Shown here: piece by piece, positions 61,777 to 64,000 of the stretch
Position numbering within the stretch: position 1 is the first letter of the stretch
Layout of the letters: every line of letters starts with the position of its first letter
DNA from: JAEUIV01 sp033763795
Lineage (GTDB): Bacteria; Planctomycetota; Phycisphaerae; Phycisphaerales; UBA1924
Direction: 5' to 3'
DNA length: 64,000 nt
Assembly (NCBI GenBank): GCA_033763795.1
Contig: JANRJV010000011.1
Coordinates: 62,001-126,000, forward strand
Made by a program: the position numbers and the translations under genes
The notes under the pieces: model-generated
What the model saw: the letters and a program-made list of their open reading frames with translations, nothing else
The model's database searches: none
What the model was told of the DNA's origin: nothing

Positions 61777-63068
61777 TCGGCCTCGGCGTCCGTCGCGCGC
61801 ATCGAAGGTTGGGAGTCAAGGTCCACGACCTCCTTCACGCCCAGCTTCTCCGCAAGTCCCTCAAAGTCGAACAGCTCCGCCGGCAGCCGCCTCTTCCCGC
61901 CGTCCGACAGCTCGCTCAGCGACAGCCCCATGTCCGAGCCCGAGGGCGCGTGCGCCAGCCGGATCCGCGACGCCATCCGCGGGTAAAAGCCGCCCACCCC
62001 CTGCAGCTTCACCTGCTCGTACTCGCTCAGCTCCGCCGCCACGACCGCCTCGCCGCTGCGCTCATCGATGATCTCGATCCGCGTCGGCTCGAAGTACTCC
62101 GCGTCCGCAGTGAACCGCCACAGCGCCCCGTCACGCTTCAGGTCGAACGTCACCGTCCCCGCATCGCCGGGCACACTCCGCACCGCCGGCACCCCGCGCC
62201 CCGCCAGCTCGGGCAGCGCCGCGATCCCCGTCAGCATCAGCAGATCCCGCGGCGCCGCCGGCATCCCCAGCTTCTCGATCTTCTCCCGCGTCACCGCCTC
62301 GTGCGCCCCCACGTACGCCCGCCGGTTCTTCGTCGCGTCGATGATCCAGTACCGCCGCGCATCGCACCCGATCCACAGGATCGTCTCGCTCACCTTCGTC
62401 ACGCTCAGCGCCAGCTTCCCGGGCTGCACCACCTGCAGCACCCCCTCGCCCTGCTCCCATCGGCGGTCGCCGTCCGCGTCCGTGAAGCGCACCGACACCA
62501 CCGCGCTCCCGCGAACCTTCTGCAGCCGGCCCGTCCGCTCGTTCCAAGCCTTCACGACCTGCGCGTACGTGGGCCCGGCCGCTCCGCCGCTCGGAGCCTT
62601 CGCTCCGGAGGTCCCCGTGCTTGTGGTCTCAGTGCGCGCTGTCTCAGCGCTTGCCGGTCCCGTGCGCGCCGTCTCGGCGCTCGCGGTCTCTCCGCTCGCA
62701 GGCCGGGCCCCCGCCGCCGGCCCCGCCGTCCCGCGAACGTCCCCGCGCGCCTGCCGATCCTTCTCCCGCGCCCCGCGCCGCGCCGCTTCCTGCTGCGCTC
62801 GCTCGAACGCCTCCGCCTCGGCCTGCGCTCGCGCACGCGCCTCGGCCTCGCGCTGCGCCTTCTCCCGCGCCCGCTGCGCCGCCGCCGCGCGCCCCGATGC
62901 GAACACAGGCCCAGACGTCGTGATGGGCCGCGACCGCTCGTACGTCCGCGCCGGCGCCGGCGCGTCCGCCCCCGCGCCCCCGCCCCCGCCCGGCCCGTCC
63001 CCCGCACACCCCGCCTGCAGCGACGCGAACACCAGCACACCCAGCACCGGCCACGCGCCCCGCTTCAT
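61773..63068 (-). CDS. LolA-like or outer-membrane-associated lipoprotein
   Basis: A 431-residue lipoprotein: hydrophobic signal and lipobox Cys20 (LQAGC). A charged Ala/Arg/Glu/Gln-rich segment at 59-110 (likely a coiled coil) and a Thr/Ala/Ser/Glu repeat region at 125-160 (units like AETARTGPAS) precede a beta-rich C-terminal domain. That domain, with phrases such as LSVTKVSETILWIGCDARRYW (cut here) and EPTRIEIID, recalls LolA/LolB-type lipid-binding folds, a tentative match. It overlaps the gene before it (ATGA-type) and the RDD gene after it, so three genes form one transcript. Confidence 0.72.
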   Translation of the reverse strand: MKRGAWPVLGVLVFASLQAGCAGDGPGGGGGAGADAPAPARTYERSRPITTSGPVFASGRAAAAQRAREKAQREAEARARAQAEAEAFERAQQEAARRGAREKDRQARGDVRGTAGPAAGARPASGETASAETARTGPASAETARTETTSTGTSGAKAPSGGAAGPTYAQVVKAWNERTGRLQKVRGSAVVSVRFTDADGDRRWEQGEGVLQVVQPGKLALSVTKVSETILWIGCDARRYWIIDATKNRRAYVGAHEAVTREKIEKLGMPAAPRDLLMLTGIAALPELAGRGVPAVRSVPGDAGTVTFDLKRDGALWRFTADAEYFEPTRIEIIDERSGEAVVAAELSEYEQVKLQGVGGFYPRMASRIRLAHAPSGSDMGLSLSELSDGGKRRLPAELFDFEGLAEKLGVKEVVDLDSQPSMRATDAEAE

Positions 63069-63595
63069 GCATCCAGCCTCAGCAGCGTCCGCACCTGTTC
63101 CGTCAGATCCACGATCGCCGCCTCATCGAGCGCCGGATCGATCACCACGATCGGCCCCTCTTCCGCCGCCGCGCCCCGCACTCGCACCAACAGCGCAGCC
63201 GGAACATCGCCCCGCGCCTCGCGCATCCCCTGCGACGTCAGCATCCGTTTGCGAAGCATGATCAAAGCCAGCACATACCGGAACGCAAGCTGCCGCGGCT
63301 CCACCGCCTCGCCCAGCTGCTCGAACAGCCCCATCAGCGAGCCCGCGTCGATCACCGGCTTGTCAGACTTCTCCGCCGCCGGCACGACCCCGCGCCAGTG
63401 CGCAAACAGCGCCCCGGGCCGCTCGCCCGCCGATTCCCACCCCTCGGGCGTGTAATCCCGCCGGATGAGGGCTTCACCCTCGGGAGATTCGTACAGCGCC
63501 GCCACATACCGGTCGCCGGCCTTCAGAGCCGCTCCGGTCGCCGCGCACCGATCGGACATCCGCCCGATGTCGTAGGAAGGCGTCATCCGTGACAT
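63065..63595 (-). CDS. Conserved protein of unknown function
   Basis: A 176-residue soluble protein. The N-terminal part (RCAATGAALKAGDRYVAALYE) has a single Cys and looks like a small beta domain. Later comes a helical part with LAFRYVLALIMLRKRML and a strand VIDPALDE. I recall similar proteins in planctomycetes but no function. The ATG is supported by a TACACT hexamer exactly six bases upstream. It is the first gene of a three-gene transcript with the lipoprotein and RDD genes. Confidence 0.72.
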   Translation of the reverse strand: MSRMTPSYDIGRMSDRCAATGAALKAGDRYVAALYESPEGEALIRRDYTPEGWESAGERPGALFAHWRGVVPAAEKSDKPVIDAGSLMGLFEQLGEAVEPRQLAFRYVLALIMLRKRMLTSQGMREARGDVPAALLVRVRGAAAEEGPIVVIDPALDEAAIVDLTEQVRTLLRLDA

Positions 63596-63601
63596 GACCC
63601 A

Positions 63602-63607
63602 AGTGTA
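63602..63607 (-). promoter_or_regulatory. -10 hexamer TACACT of the three-gene unit (leaderless)
   Basis: TACACT on the minus strand ends exactly six bases before the ATG at 63595, with no ribosome binding site. It would drive the conserved unknown, lipoprotein and RDD genes. Confidence 0.55.
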
Positions 63608-63763
63608 GCGGCCGCGCCCGCCCGCCCCGCTCCATACAGCCCGACTCCCCGCGCCTCCTCCGCACCCCCCGTCCCTCCCTCGCTTCAGCCCGGGGCCCTC
63701 TGGTCCCGATAAACCGGGAGCCCCCCCGTGCGACGATCGCCGCGCAGCCGATGAGATGCATGG

Positions 63764-64000
63764 ATGCCCGACGCCCCGACCGCCAGCCCGGGATCTTCCG
63801 ACGCAGCCGCCACCCCCCCGGCCGCCGCGCCGTCATCGCGCGGCTGGCGCGACGCCTGGCAGATCCCCACCGCCATCCTCGCCATCGCCCTCGTCGCCAG
63901 CGGCGTCGCCCTCCTCGTCAGCCGCGCCCCGGGCCCCGACTACGAAGCCGTGCTCCACGACGTCGAAACGCTCATCGAGCGACAGGAGCCCGCCCGCGCG
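63764..64000 (+). CDS. Membrane-anchored protein, cut by the window end
   Basis: Seventy-nine codons are visible. A Pro/Ala/Ser-rich cytosolic start is followed by a single membrane segment (IPTAILAIALVASGVALLV, near residues 36-54). A Lys-poor, Glu-rich helical part then begins (YEAVLHDVETLIERQEPARA), which may be a coiled coil or tetratricopeptide-like region. The ATG at 63764 is chosen because two earlier ATGs are in other frames that give Arg/Pro-rich nonsense. Function is unknown. Confidence 0.6.
   Translation, partial: MPDAPTASPGSSDAAATPPAAAPSSRGWRDAWQIPTAILAIALVASGVALLVSRAPGPDYEAVLHDVETLIERQEPARA

Overview
The window looks like a chromosomal segment from a high-GC planctomycete, most likely of the Phycisphaerae. 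Three things point that way: two secreted proteins end in a planctomycete-style PEP-CTERM tail (a P-x-P-G-A-L-A-L core, a hydrophobic stretch, then an Arg cluster); a secreted protease ends in paired dockerin-like repeats; and there is a large pseudopilin operon with outsized members. No tRNA, rRNA, CRISPR array, insertion sequence or phage gene was seen. Coding density is high; only three gaps exceed 300 bp.

Layout. 1-9 kb: shikimate kinase (cut by the window edge), a small zinc-ribbon membrane protein, a YhaM-type OB/HD exoribonuclease, PEP-CTERM protein 1, a Lon-N-domain protein, an Hsp70, PheT without its tRNA-binding domain, and a branched-chain aminotransferase. 9-21 kb: aldo/keto reductase, bPH-domain protein, IspD, a class I amidotransferase with a HhH-GPD glycosylase, arginine decarboxylase beside a bacterial deoxyhypusine-synthase-like protein, a glycosyltransferase, a conserved unknown next to fumarylacetoacetase, and an exported beta-carbonic anhydrase. 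22-32 kb: secreted HExxH protease, a thioredoxin/DUF255 protein fused to a DsbD-alpha-like domain, ribosomal protein L28, a serine hydrolase, a secreted protein, SucC, ribosomal protein L34 and RNase III. 32-42 kb: a large lipoprotein, a small carbohydrate-binding-module protein, then MoxR, a Tat-exported alkaline phosphatase, a beta-barrel protein and a BatA-like vWA protein, followed by PEP-CTERM protein 2 and a stand-alone CoaB. 42.9-60.1 kb: a type IV pilus / type II secretion-like cluster with two PilB/GspE ATPases, PilT, one GspF/PilC, five pseudopilins coupled by overlapping codons, and a 1430-residue GspK-like protein. 60-64 kb: a small zinc-ribbon protein, an RDD membrane protein, a LolA-like lipoprotein, a conserved unknown and a partial membrane-anchored protein.

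Two window-wide signals stand out. First, about a dozen genes have a TANNNT hexamer ending six or seven bases before the start codon and no Shine-Dalgarno sequence. This suggests that leaderless transcription is common here, and it fixes several start codons. Second, the plus strand is G-rich in the left third and C-rich in the right half whatever the gene orientation. The switch lies between about 22 and 32 kb and has the sign expected near a replication terminus.

Functionally the region mixes housekeeping genes with envelope and export genes. The pseudopilin cluster is the main coherent system. Its two assembly ATPases both carry MshEN-type cyclic-di-GMP-binding repeats, and one large pseudopilin contains EF-hand-like loops, so second-messenger and calcium control are plausible. 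Secretin, inner-membrane platform proteins and prepilin peptidase are not in the window.
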